Shown: positions 11,864 to 21,665 of the stretch, in pieces
How positions within the stretch are numbered: the stretch's first letter is position 1
Layout of the letters: each line of letters starts with the position of its first letter
Made by a program: the position numbers and the translations under genes
The notes under the pieces: generated by a model
Databases searched by the model: none
Told to the model about the DNA's origin: nothing
The model's input: the letters and a program-made list of their open reading frames with translations, nothing else
Assembly (NCBI RefSeq): GCF_901000735.1
Contig: NC_081551.1
Span: forward strand, 20,054,545-20,118,544
Direction: 5' to 3'
Origin: Corylus avellana
Taxonomy: Eukaryota; Streptophyta; Magnoliopsida; Fagales; Betulaceae
DNA: 64,000 nucleotides

Positions 11864-12369
11864 TTACTCTTATGTGAAGTGCGAAGTTACACATGAATTG
11901 CAATATTCCTCTATAAATTTATGAGTTATAATTGACCCTCCTAATTATTAGCTCATTTTACTTATAGTTCTTTGCCATTAAGATTTTTGGTTAAATTAAA
12001 CGGAAAATGCGTCACTTGGTATACACATGACCTAATAATTAAAATGACAATAATAATTTTATTTATTTATTTTTTAAGGTAGTCGCTAAGAGATGAACAG
12101 ACCCAGCATTTGGGTCCTATGGAGTGGAGACTCCAATAGGCTGTGGATCCGTGGAGTGGAGACTCACGTCCTTCACCTCACCTCAGCTGGCTGCGGGTTA
12201 GTCTTTGCAAATTTATTTTTTAATGCAAGGTTATATTGGTATTTCACACATTTTATTGTAGGTATAATGAACATTTCATGCGTTTGCAGCCCAAATTAAC
12301 AAACAATTCTAACATGAGTGGCTAATAGTTTGGGAGGTTAATTGCAACTTGTTAAAGTTTGAGGAGATA

Positions 12370-13025
12370 TTGCAATTAAAGTATGAGTTCAAGAGGTAAA
12401 TATAGTTTTCCCTTAGGTGAACGTTCGGCTTGGCTCTAACAAAAACCCATGTAAAAATACTACGATGCAAAATAAAACCTAACAATATTTGAAATGGCTC
12501 GGCTCAATAATTTATTGACACAGTCCAAGAAAGGAGTCACAAAAAATGACGATTTTTGAGGCAGTCTAGAAAATAGGCTGTGTAGAGAAACATCTATTAC
12601 AACAGCGAAAAAGCTTCAAACTGTACTAGGGAGGATAACACTAATAATGACCGAATCAAAGCCACCTTAAAAGAGCATCACTCCAATGTCCGACGAGGGA
12701 GGAGGGAGGTATTTGGTAGATGACACTTCGGAGGAGACATCACAATAGGATTTGCGTATTTATATGGAAGTCTCCAAAGAAAAAATGGGGAACCGGTTAA
12801 GGAAATCCAAAAGAGGAGGGTAATCAAATATTAGCCTTAGGAATTTTTTTTTTTTTTTTTTTTAAAGGCGTTAGTGCGTGTAGCCCATGCGCACGACTCC
12901 GGTACATCAATTCGTGGTTTTGGCCACTCTCTTAAGTTTTAATTTTTTAATTTTTTTTAATTTTTTTTTTTTTTTTATCAAGGTTCAAGTGACTAGAAGC
13001 ATTCACCATTTTTTTACACCGGAAG
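12370..13025. other. Segment present in unit 2, missing from unit 1
   Basis: Unit 1 passes from AAAGTTTGAGGGGATATAT straight to CTACAGAGCTTATATTTTC, while unit 2 has about 660 extra bases between these points. It includes T-rich runs (about 12843-12863, 12945-12976). No ORF, terminal repeat or target duplication is visible. Its right end (TCAAGGTTCAAGTGACTAG) also occurs near 58967 at the matching place of another upstream block, so unit 2 probably keeps the older state. Confidence 0.6.
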
Positions 13026-13449
13026 ACTGAACTACAGAGCTTATATTTTCAGCAAAAAGGGAGATGTAAACGCAGTGTTCTTTTTCTAACTTTTTATACT
13101 AAATTCCAAAAACACAGGAGCTGCGCTTCCAAGATTGGAGTGAAAACCGGATAGGTTTAATTAGGTTCTTTAATTCCGTACGAGAAAATATTTATTTATT
13201 TATTCATTTTTTGAGCTCAGCAAAGACTTAGAACTTTACAACTTTATAGTCAACTTCTGTGCTTGCCAGGAAAGAACAGCGAGAGTGACCCTCGTTTAAT
13301 TTTATTTGCGAGAGTGACCCTCATTTAATTTTATTTATTGTCCAAGTTCCACGATTGATCCTTGGCCATTTGTTTCAACGTCCAATGCCTTCAAATAACG
13401 GTTTAACGCACTTCTTAGTGCGTCAGCGAGACCGAACTCAACCCTTCAA

Positions 13450-16400
13450 ATGATGAAACCCAAAATATGCATCCAACTCTCTTTCTACACAAGCCTCTTC
13501 CTTCTCCTTTTCAGCCATGCAGCCTCTCAGCTCAATGATCATGAGCAAGCAATCCTACTGAACCTGAAGCAACACTGGAAAAACCCCCAGCCCCTCAACC
13601 ATTGGACACCTTCAAACACTTCCCACTGTTCGTGGCCAGAGATCACCTGCAGTACCGGTGGCTCAGTCACCGAACTATACCTCATTAACAAGGACATCAG
13701 TGGAACAGTCCCACCCTTCATCTGTGACCTCAACAACCTCATAGCCCTTGACCTTTCATACAACTATATGACCTCTAATGAGTTCCCACGAGCTCTCTAC
13801 AGCTGCTCCAACCTCCAATACCTCAACCTCTCGCAGAACTACTTCGCTGGCACGCTCCCTGATGACATTCACCGCATGGCTCAACTTCGCGAGCTCAACC
13901 TTGGAGCCAATAGCTTCTCCGGAAACATCCCAGCATCTATTGGGCAGTTAACAGAGCTAAGGATACTTCAACTTTTCGCGTGTCCGTTTAACGGTTCTTT
14001 CCCGCCAGAAATTGGCAACTTGTCCAATCTTGAACGACTAGAATTGGCCTACATTTCGGGGATCACAACAACATTGCCTTTGGAGTTCACAAAGTTGAAG
14101 AAACTCAAGTATCTTTGGGTGGCAGGCTCGAATTTGGTAGTAGAAATCCCAGACAAGATTGAAGAAATGGCGGCACTGGAGCATTTGGATTTGTCAAGGA
14201 ACAATCTGAGTGGGAATATCCCGAGCGGTTTGTTTATGCCGAAAAATTTGAGTATAGTGTACCTTTACAAAAACAAATTGGGCGGGGAGATTCCTTGGGC
14301 GATTGAGGCTTTAAACATAGCAGTTCTTGATCTCTCCGAGAATAACTTGACCGGGTCAATACCCGATGATTTCGGAAGACTCACCAAATTGTCGGGTTTG
14401 GCTTTGTTTTGCAATCAATTATCTGGAAAAATTCCAGATAGCATAGGTCGTCTCCCGGGGCTGATAAATCTTAAACTGTTTAGCAACAATTTTTCAGGTA
14501 CTTTGTCTCCGGACTTTGGGCGGTATTCTATGCTTGAAGAGTTTCAGGTTGCATCCAATAAGCTTACTGGCCAGCTGCCAGAATACTTGGGTGACAATAG
14601 AAGGTTGACAGGAGTGGTAGCTTTCGACAACAACCTCAGTGGTGAATTGCCCAAGTCCCTTGGAAGTTGCAATAATTTGAAAATTCTTAACGTTAAGAAT
14701 AATAGGTTTTCAGGGAGTGTTCCTAGTGGCGTATGGACATTATTGAATTTGAGCAACTTGTTGTTAAGCAACAATTCTTTTACAGGTGAACTTCCTGAAA
14801 GATTGTCATTGAACCTTTCTCGATTAGAGATGAGTTGCAACATGTTTTCGGGTAAAATTCCGGCGGGAGTGTCTTCTTGGAAGAATTTGGTGCATCTCGA
14901 TGTCGGCAATAACCTCTTAAATGGTACAATTCCTTTGGAACTAACTGCTCTTTCTCATTTATCAACTCTTTTACTTGATCAAAACCGATTCTCAGGCTCC
15001 CTTCCATCAAATATTATATCATGGAAATCGCTAAATATGCTAAATCTTAGCCGAAATGCAATCTCTGGACAAATTCCTGAGGGATTTTGTTATTTACCAA
15101 GACTTACTGATTTGGACCTCTCAGAAAACCAACTGTTTGGGGAAATTCCACCTAAACTTGGCCTCTTAAAGCTCTCTTCGCTCAATCTCTCTTCCAATCT
15201 TTTGACTGGGAGGATCCCAAGTGAATTCGAAAATGGTGCATATGCCAGCAGCTTCTTGAACAATCCTCGCCTCTGTGCTAATAAGCCATCACTAAACATT
15301 GCCGAATGCAATTCCAAAACCCAAAATTCAAGCAAAACTTCATCCAAATTACTTGCTTGGATTATAGGTGTACCAGCAGCTTTCCTAGGTTTGTTAGCTT
15401 CATTCCATGTGATCAGAATTTATAGGAAGAGAAAACAAGTATCGGATTTGGCGTGGAAGCTCACCTCATTCCAGAGGTTGAATTTCACAAAATTTGACAT
15501 TTTGTCAGGACTGACAGAAAATAATGTGATTGGTTGCGGTGGATCAGGAAAAGTGTATTGTGTTAGCATTAATAATCCCTCACGTGATTGTGTTGCTGTG
15601 AAGAGGATTTGGAGTAACAAGAAGCTAGAACATAAGCTTGAAAAAGAGTTTCTTGCAGAGGTCAAAATACTGAGTTCAATTCGACATTCCAACATAGTGA
15701 AGTTGCTCTGTTGTATCTCTAGTGATAATTCAAAACTTCTTGTCTACGAGTATTTGGAAAACCGTAGCCTGGATCTATGGCTGAATAGGAAGAGTAGAGC
15801 AACAACTGTCTCAGGTTCAGTCCATAACGATGTCTTGGATTGGCCTAAGAGGTTGAAGATAGCAGTTGGGGCTGCCCAGGGACTCTCCTATATGCACCAT
15901 GACTGCTCACCACCCATTGTTCATCGAGATCTTAAGTCAAGCAACATCTTATTAGACTCAGAGTTCAATGCAAAAATTGCTGATTTTGGTCTAGCCAAGA
16001 TATTGATGAAGGAGGGAGAATCTGCTACGATGTCAGACGTGGTTGGCTCTTATGGCTACATAGCACCAGGTGATTGACATAAAGTTTTCCAAAGTTTCAT
16101 TTTGATTATAATCTTGGTTTGTCTCCTTTTTTTCCATCATCAGAAATTTTAGTTTGTTGTTTGTTGTTAACTTGAACTGCAGAGTATGCTCACACAATAC
16201 GAGTTAATGAGAAGATTGATGTTTATAGTTTTGGGGTCATCCTTTTGGAACTGACAACTGGAAGAAAAGCTAGTGAGGGTGATGAACACACATCGCTTGC
16301 CGAATGGGCATGGCGACACTTTCAAGAAGGCAACTCCATAGTTGATGCCCTGGATGAGGAGGTGAAGGAAAACACACAACATAAAAACGAAATGTGCTGT

Positions 16401-16607
16401 GTTTTCAAACTTGGAATCATTTGTACAGGTACACTGCCTTCTACCAGACCGTCCATGAAAGAGGTTTTGAAAATTTTGCTCCGATGCAACCAGCCATCTG
16501 GTTATGGAGAGAAGTACTCTGATTACAATGCTTCTCCTCTCCTCAAGAATTCAATGTGCGAGAGGGTATTAGAAAATAATGATGCAACTTTGGCATCCAT
16601 GGTTTGA
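13450..16607 (+). CDS. RLK2: LRR receptor-like kinase, close paralogue of RLK1
   Basis: Membrane receptor kinase of 1014 aa. Exon 1 is 13450-16069 and exon 2 is 16183-16607, with a 113-bp intron at the same codon as in RLK1. Architecture as RLK1: signal peptide about 1-26, LRRNT with HCSWPEITC, about 21-22 LRRs, one transmembrane helix about 634-658, and an RD kinase with VAVK, HRDLKSSN and DFG intact. Relative to RLK1 I count about 50 residue differences and one extra Thr (ITTT), all before about residue 733. From there to the C-terminus, about 280 residues, I see none. Several LRR changes add or remove charge (LVGEIP to LVVEIP, KIGEM to KIEEM, PRVGEA to PWAIEA). The glycine loop is GCGGSGKVY, with Cys where the family usually has Ser. 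The start follows RLK1; the second codon is also ATG. AATAAA signals lie at 16699-16708. Confidence 0.93.
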
Positions 16608-18179
16608 TGAGTTCTTAAGAAATGTTAAATACCATCATTTTATCCAATATTTATGCAACAATGTCGATATGACACTTCCAATTAACCATTGTTAGATAAA
16701 TAAATAAAAGATCAGATGCTTAGTTGTGAGTGCCACGTCAGCATTGTTAGATGAATATTGGATATAATTTTAGTATCTATCATTTCTCTTTGGAAGTTAG
16801 AGGATAGCATTGTTGTAATGGTAATGTTAGGTTAGCAAGTGAAGTGTCTCTAGTTTTTATGTTGGAATAATCTCTTGCGACGTTGTTGTATTAGAGCAGC
16901 ATGCTCTTTCTTCTTGGCCCCTTTGTATTTTATCTTAGGCATATTATTAAAATAACTAATTATTCAAATATTTTACATCTGTCTTGAAGCTTTATTATTA
17001 TTATTATTATTTTGTAAGAAAAACATGTAGATCTTGCAGATTAGCGTGTTTCATGGAGCATGATAGAAAGTATATATCATAAGGTGAAGTATGTGATGAA
17101 ATCTTTAGGATTTGATTCCCACGTGTGAGACTCACACAAGTTTTATAAATTCAATGATAATTTTAAAAATTAGGAGAACAAAAAAAGAACCGAAGAAGGA
17201 TATTTGTTGGTGTTAGAGAAAGAAACCTTCAGTCGAAGTGGCTCACCTGGGTCACGAGCAATCATGACCTCAGTACTAAATTCTTCTAATCTCCAGCCAC
17301 CATTTCTAAAAGATGTGCCACTCTATAGATTTTCTAGAAATTGATGATGAGTTGTTGAGATCCGACATGGAGAAGATTGGTAGTTCCTTCAACAACAATT
17401 TTGAAGATCCTTTCTCCACCTCCAAGCCTTCATTTTAAGAAGACTTACATGGTTTGAGTCCCAAACTTATCTCGAAGGAGGACAATGCTATGCCTTGCAG
17501 CTTCCCTGATGAAGTAGAGATCCTTAATGGTTTCTCTTAGAACGCTTAATTAATATGCAACTATTAGGCTAAGATGCTATTACTATAGTTGAGTTGATCT
17601 GACCGTGCCCATCAGGTTTTTAAATTTTTAATTTTTTAATAAAGACTGATTCACGGGTTGATAAATACTATAACACCAGCTTAATAAAATGGAAAGTATA
17701 ATATTTAGTATTACTTTTTCAACAAACGCCATTGGAGTACGTATAGTATAATGAAAGATGAATTACTCTTTATCGGTTTCTGTTTAGAAATTTTTTTTAC
17801 TTTCTTTTGAAGTTACTTGACCACCTCAACGTTGCCCTTAGTGAGAGTATCTCAATAGTAGAAGGCCTTAAGGTAATTATTAATTGTAGACATTGGAGAA
17901 GACTTCGATAAAATGAATGGATTTTATTATTTCAAGTGAAACAGAGGATCTATTTCATTGCCTAAATTAGATTTCATAGGTTTAATAATGCAACTATACA
18001 ATTCAAATGATAATCAATCTATTAGAACTACAATCGCTAATCAGTAGCTACACAATTCTATCTTCTGGTTTTGAATCCAGAGGTCTTCATCTTTAATTAT
18101 CTGGCATTATCTCACTGTTATCCATGTCTTGAATATCTTCATCAATATTAGCAACCTTAATAGATTTTTTTTTTCCTCT

Positions 18180-18560
18180 TCGGCTTGTGGTGCAGATGGT
18201 AACCCACGTTTGTTCTTATCTGCAACAATTCCTTTAGGACCATAATTTGCAAACTGAGAAGACGAAAGTCCCTTGGTAAAAACGTCTGCCAGTGATCAGC
18301 CGCAAAAATGAATTTAAGCAAGATATCACGATTAGCTACTGTTTTCCCTAATAGAATGATAATAAACCCTCGCATGAAACACAAGATTTGAGGTTGAAGC
18401 TAACGTACTAACACACTATCGCACCAAATGATAGGAACAGAAGAAAGAGAGACATGAATTTCCTTAAAGAGCATGCACAACCAGTAAAGCTTGCAGCATC
18501 AATAACAGAGGATTTATATTCAATTTCAGAGCTGGATTTTACCAAGGGATAATAGTGTTA
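18180..18560 (-). mobile_element. Copia RNase H relic spanning the end of unit 2
   Basis: Minus-strand relic matching 9350-9685 but continuing past the duplication boundary (18505) into KSSSEIEY, the Copia motif usually seen as SSxEAEY. One readable stretch (18157-18384) contains VANRDILLKFI. Frames are broken throughout. The relic therefore extends across the right end of the duplicated unit. Confidence 0.75.
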
Positions 18561-19329
18561 CTAATTTTAGTCACCATAGGCAAATTTAGGAAGACTGTCC
18601 TGCTTCGCTACCTGTCCAATGTCCCAAAAACCCATTTTCAAACGCAGGCCCGTAGCAATTAAATCACACAACTTATTCCAAAAGCTTAAGATAATAAGAA
18701 ATGAGAATTTTAATCATTTAATTTCACTTATTCCAAACCACAAGCTCTGCCATTTGTCCAGTGACAACGATGACCCCGACGACAGAGACAAAAGCTTCTA
18801 TGGAAGCTTCAAGAAAAAGAGTTAAAAAAAAAAAGAAGAGAGCCAAGCCAAAAGAAACAATAAAAAAAGATGCGTTTGTGCACATTACCACGCCACATAC
18901 CATGCACAAATGGATCCAAAATGGCAAATCCACACACGAACCTGCATTCGCTTAATCATTGTAGTTAAAAAGGAGAAAATGCATTATCAGATGGGAGTGC
19001 TTTTACCCTATAACCCTTTCACCTAATTATATCTTGGCTCTTTACTATAAAAAAAAAAAGTTATAAAAGGCAGACCATTTGGTGTGCCATGTCATTGGCA
19101 CGTCTAGACACTCTCTACAACATACTAATTAGTCCGGTTCATTGTTGTTATAATGTCACTTGCTCGTGGTACCTGGCCCATTTGGTTGTTAATTTGTTTT
19201 TCCATGTGCAATCACATTCTACACACTATGAAATTAGACCCCATATAAATTGCCCCCCAAGCCAAACCCAACTCTCGCCAAAACCCCAGCAACATGGAGT
19301 GATCACCTCTTGGGCTATTTGTTTTAGCC
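18561..19329. other. Non-coding stretch before the P450 relic
   Basis: No gene seen. ORFs at 18619-18955 are Lys-rich low complexity on both strands. A TATA-like CATATAAAT at 19242-19250 lies about 80 bases before the P450 fragment's ATG and may be its old promoter. Confidence 0.4.
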
Positions 19330-19640
19330 ATGGCATCCCTAGCTGCTCTAGTCGTCCTTTTCCCCTTTCGATCCCACAAGCTTATAAATCTTCCTCCAGG
19401 TCCCAAACCTTGGCTCATCATAGGCAATCTAAACCAGCTTATTGGTCCCCTCCCTCAGCAATCCCTTCATAAATTATAACAAAAATATGGATCAATCATG
19501 CAGCTTAAGTTTGGTTCCTTCCCAGTCGTGGTTGCCTCGTCACCCGACACGGCAAAGCACCTTACGGACCATATATATTTGCGCCATGGGTGGAAGATAT
19601 ATCTCTCCGAGCTATTTAGCTCAAAACGACTCCACTCCTA
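19330..19640 (+). pseudogene. Cytochrome P450 5' fragment (CYP71 clan, CYP92-like)
   Basis: From ATG 19330 the frame encodes an N-terminal hydrophobic stretch, the proline-rich hinge LPPGPKPWLIIGNLNQLIG, and then PLPQQSLHKL. An in-frame TAA follows at 19477-19479. The same frame continues from 19480 as QKYGSIMQLKFGSFPVVVAS, then SPDTAKH, and later LSELFSSKRLHSYE. In plant A-type P450s the last motif normally lies some 60 residues after the first membrane-proximal beta strand. Here it follows after about 20, so an internal deletion is likely. Nothing of the I helix, ExxR or heme loop follows; the sequence passes into a TA run at about 19647-19662. It is a dead gene fragment. The CYP92-like placement is from memory of the hinge region and is less certain than the P450 call. 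Confidence 0.8.
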
Positions 19641-19699
19641 CGAGTGTATATATATATATATATTGCTGTGGATTAATGTATGTGTGAGATAGAACAAAT

Positions 19700-20534
19700 A
19701 ATTTGTGTTTAAACTATTCCAATTGAATCGGTTGGGGATGCTTCTCATTTATTGAGTTGTACAAAAGATTTGCAGTAAAGATGATTACAATTTAAATTTG
19801 AATAAATTAATGACATCTATGAAACCTATCTACGTACACTTTCAAATACATGTTGCGGCTCATCCTGTGGCTGTGAAGATAAGTTGTTAGCTTTTGACGT
19901 CAAATGTTGTTGTGAGTCATTATCATTTGCCTTTGCTGTCCACCCCAACGATACTCAATATTGTCTGTTTTTGACTCTCCCTAATCAGACTTTCTAAGAG
20001 GTCACTCATCCTGGTACTATTCTCGTATAAACTTGCTTAACTGCGGAGTTCTAATAGGATCATGACCATCACAACTTTAAAATGCGTTGATGCCGTGAAG
20101 GAGGTAAGTATACATATAAGCATATCTCTATCTCTCTACCCAAGCAATGTGGGACGCCACATTGGGCTACTAACCGAGCTTTAAACCTCTTAATTGATCC
20201 ATCAAGTTTTTGCTTGCTTAATCTTATAAACCCATCTGTTTCGTATGATGTTGAGAGTATAGGGCTTTTGTGTTTGTGGATATAGGGCTTTTGTGTGTGT
20301 GGATATAGTTCTGTTTTTTTTTTTTTTTTTGTGTGCCAGATAGCAGTGTACGTACATGGATGTAGAATTGGTTTATGGAAGTTCACAATTCCTAAAGGTG
20401 TAGGTGTCTAATGGATATCCAAGTTAAAAGAGGCTTATATATATGCAAAGTTTGATCCATGATCTTTGCAAATGGGCGGCCCAATAACAAGGTCACATAT
20501 TTATCTTAGTCTTGGATTCACTTGCCTTTCTTTT
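19700..20534. other. Non-coding stretch with a small Copia RT sliver
   Basis: No intact gene. At about 20162-20227 on the minus strand the peptide SKQKLDGSIKRFKARLVAQ matches the start of the Copia reverse transcriptase (usually KLKxDGSIxRxKARLVA). The rest is AT-rich with a T run at 20311-20331. Confidence 0.55.
20162..20227 (-). pseudogene. Copia reverse transcriptase fragment
   Basis: About 22 codons resembling the beginning of the Copia RT domain (QKLDGSIKRFKARLVAQ). No flanking pol sequence is recognisable on either side, so it is an isolated relic. Confidence 0.55.
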
Positions 20535-20536
20535 AA

Positions 20537-20780
20537 GAGTTTGTTTCGGATTGCGTTTGATGAATAGAGCTTTTAGCTCAAAAAGAGCTTTAAGGCAAAA
20601 GTTTCATTTTTAAGCATTTGTCAAAAATGTTTTTTTTTTTTTTTTTGGCAATTTCTAGACTTTTTGGACAATTAAAAGCCCTTTTAATTTTTTTATCAAA
20701 CGAGTACTGTTTTCTTCGAATGAACTTTTTAAGTATTAGAAATATTTTTAGGCCTCTCAAACGCAATTCCAAACAGGCCC
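20537..20780 (+). mobile_element. MITE family 1, copy upstream of RLK3
   Basis: A 244-bp element with exact TAA target duplications (20534-20536, 20781-20783) and inverted ends GAGTTTGTTTCGGATTGCG and CGCAATTCCAAACAGGCCC. The interior shares GGCAAAAGTTTCATTTTTAA with the 3464 copy. Confidence 0.8.
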
Positions 20781-20959
20781 TAAGTGCACTACACACCAAC
20801 AACCACAAACCATGTAAGATGGATAAAGGAATATTGACTTCTCATCAGTATTACTAACCATCAAATAGGAGCCTCAGAAGACAATTTGCTCCCTAAATCC
20901 ACTATCTCTCTCTCTAATTTGAGCGGTGTAAATCAGATTATTAGTTGTTAGCTAGTCAA

Positions 20960-21420
20960 TGCTTGGATGATTGACTTCTGCTGTTCCTGCAAGAGTGGAA
21001 AAAAGGGAAAGCTATCTAGAAGCTGAATGGATGAAGAAGTTGTTCTCATTAATTCATTGACAATAACTTTTTCCTAACACACTCCAATTCCACATGGAAA
21101 AGTTGCAAGAGAGACGAGAAAAAACACAAGCTTACCTCAGTGGAGTGTGGCACTAAATCGTCACTAAGAGTCTAAGAGCAATTAATCTTTCATGGACTTT
21201 GCATAGGCGAGAATCCGACCTGATACACCGATTCGTGGAAATTGTTCGGAAAAAGAAGATTCCCATTGTGGAAATTGAATGGAAAATGTACGTGTGTGAA
21301 ACCAGTTTTTTGTTTCTTTCCATGTTTCCTCAAAGGCGTCCTATTCTATCACAATGTGTCCTCTTTCCTTGAATATTCAATGCCATCGATCTTTCCCATT
21401 TTTCGCGTTATGTTAGGTAA
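20960..21420 (+). repeat. RLK-associated upstream block of RLK3
   Basis: Diverged copy of the block upstream of RLK1 and RLK2 (GCTATCTAGAAGCTGAATGG, GAAATTGTTCGGAAAAAGAA). It is followed by CCTTGAATATTCAATGCCAT, which is repeated at about 63795. A further element, GACTTACAGAACTTTATAGC at 21472-21491, has counterparts before RLK1 (about 4397) and RLK2 (about 13222) and in an orphan copy at about 63640. Confidence 0.6.
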
Positions 21421-21572
21421 ATGGGCAACTCAACAACTCATCATCATCCTACGTATTCACAGCTGATCAGGAAGACTTACAGAACTTTATAGCTAGGTCA
21501 ATGCTTTTCTTTGCCCAGAAAAAACTTGGAAATTAAGGTGATCACCTCTTACAATTTTCTACCTTTTCTAAG

Positions 21573-21585
21573 TTGACGTTTGACT
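21573..21585 (+). promoter_or_regulatory. Paired W-box-like sites before RLK3
   Basis: TTGAC at 21573-21577 and TTGACT at 21580-21585, about 80-95 bases before the chosen ATG. W-boxes bind WRKY factors and are common in defence-gene promoters. Short motifs like this occur by chance, so confidence is low. Confidence 0.3.
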
Positions 21586-21665
21586 GATTGCCGAATGGTT
21601 TCACCTCTCTTCGTATAAGTGAGATCAGAGTTCAAACAAGAGGTAACAAACTGATCAGACTCCAA

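Larger units (their letters stand above)
9686..18505. repeat. Segmental duplication unit 2 (carries RLK2)
   Basis: Head-to-tail copy of unit 1. The junction reads CATCAATAA, the end of the Copia relic, joined to TTCTCTTGAG, the start of the next unit. It keeps all landmarks of unit 1 and adds an extra MITE at 11345-11578 and a segment at about 12370-13025. The stretch 9686-13449 is non-coding upstream DNA. The stretch 16611-18180 is non-coding 3' flank, nearly identical to that of unit 1. Confidence 0.92.

Noticed and set aside
18619..18955. Lys-rich ORFs on both strands
   Set aside because: Low complexity, overlapping in opposite frames, no homologous pattern.
21588..21665. Upstream in-frame ATG of RLK3
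   Set aside because: It adds 26 residues with no signal-peptide character; the four paralogues start at the position equal to 21666.
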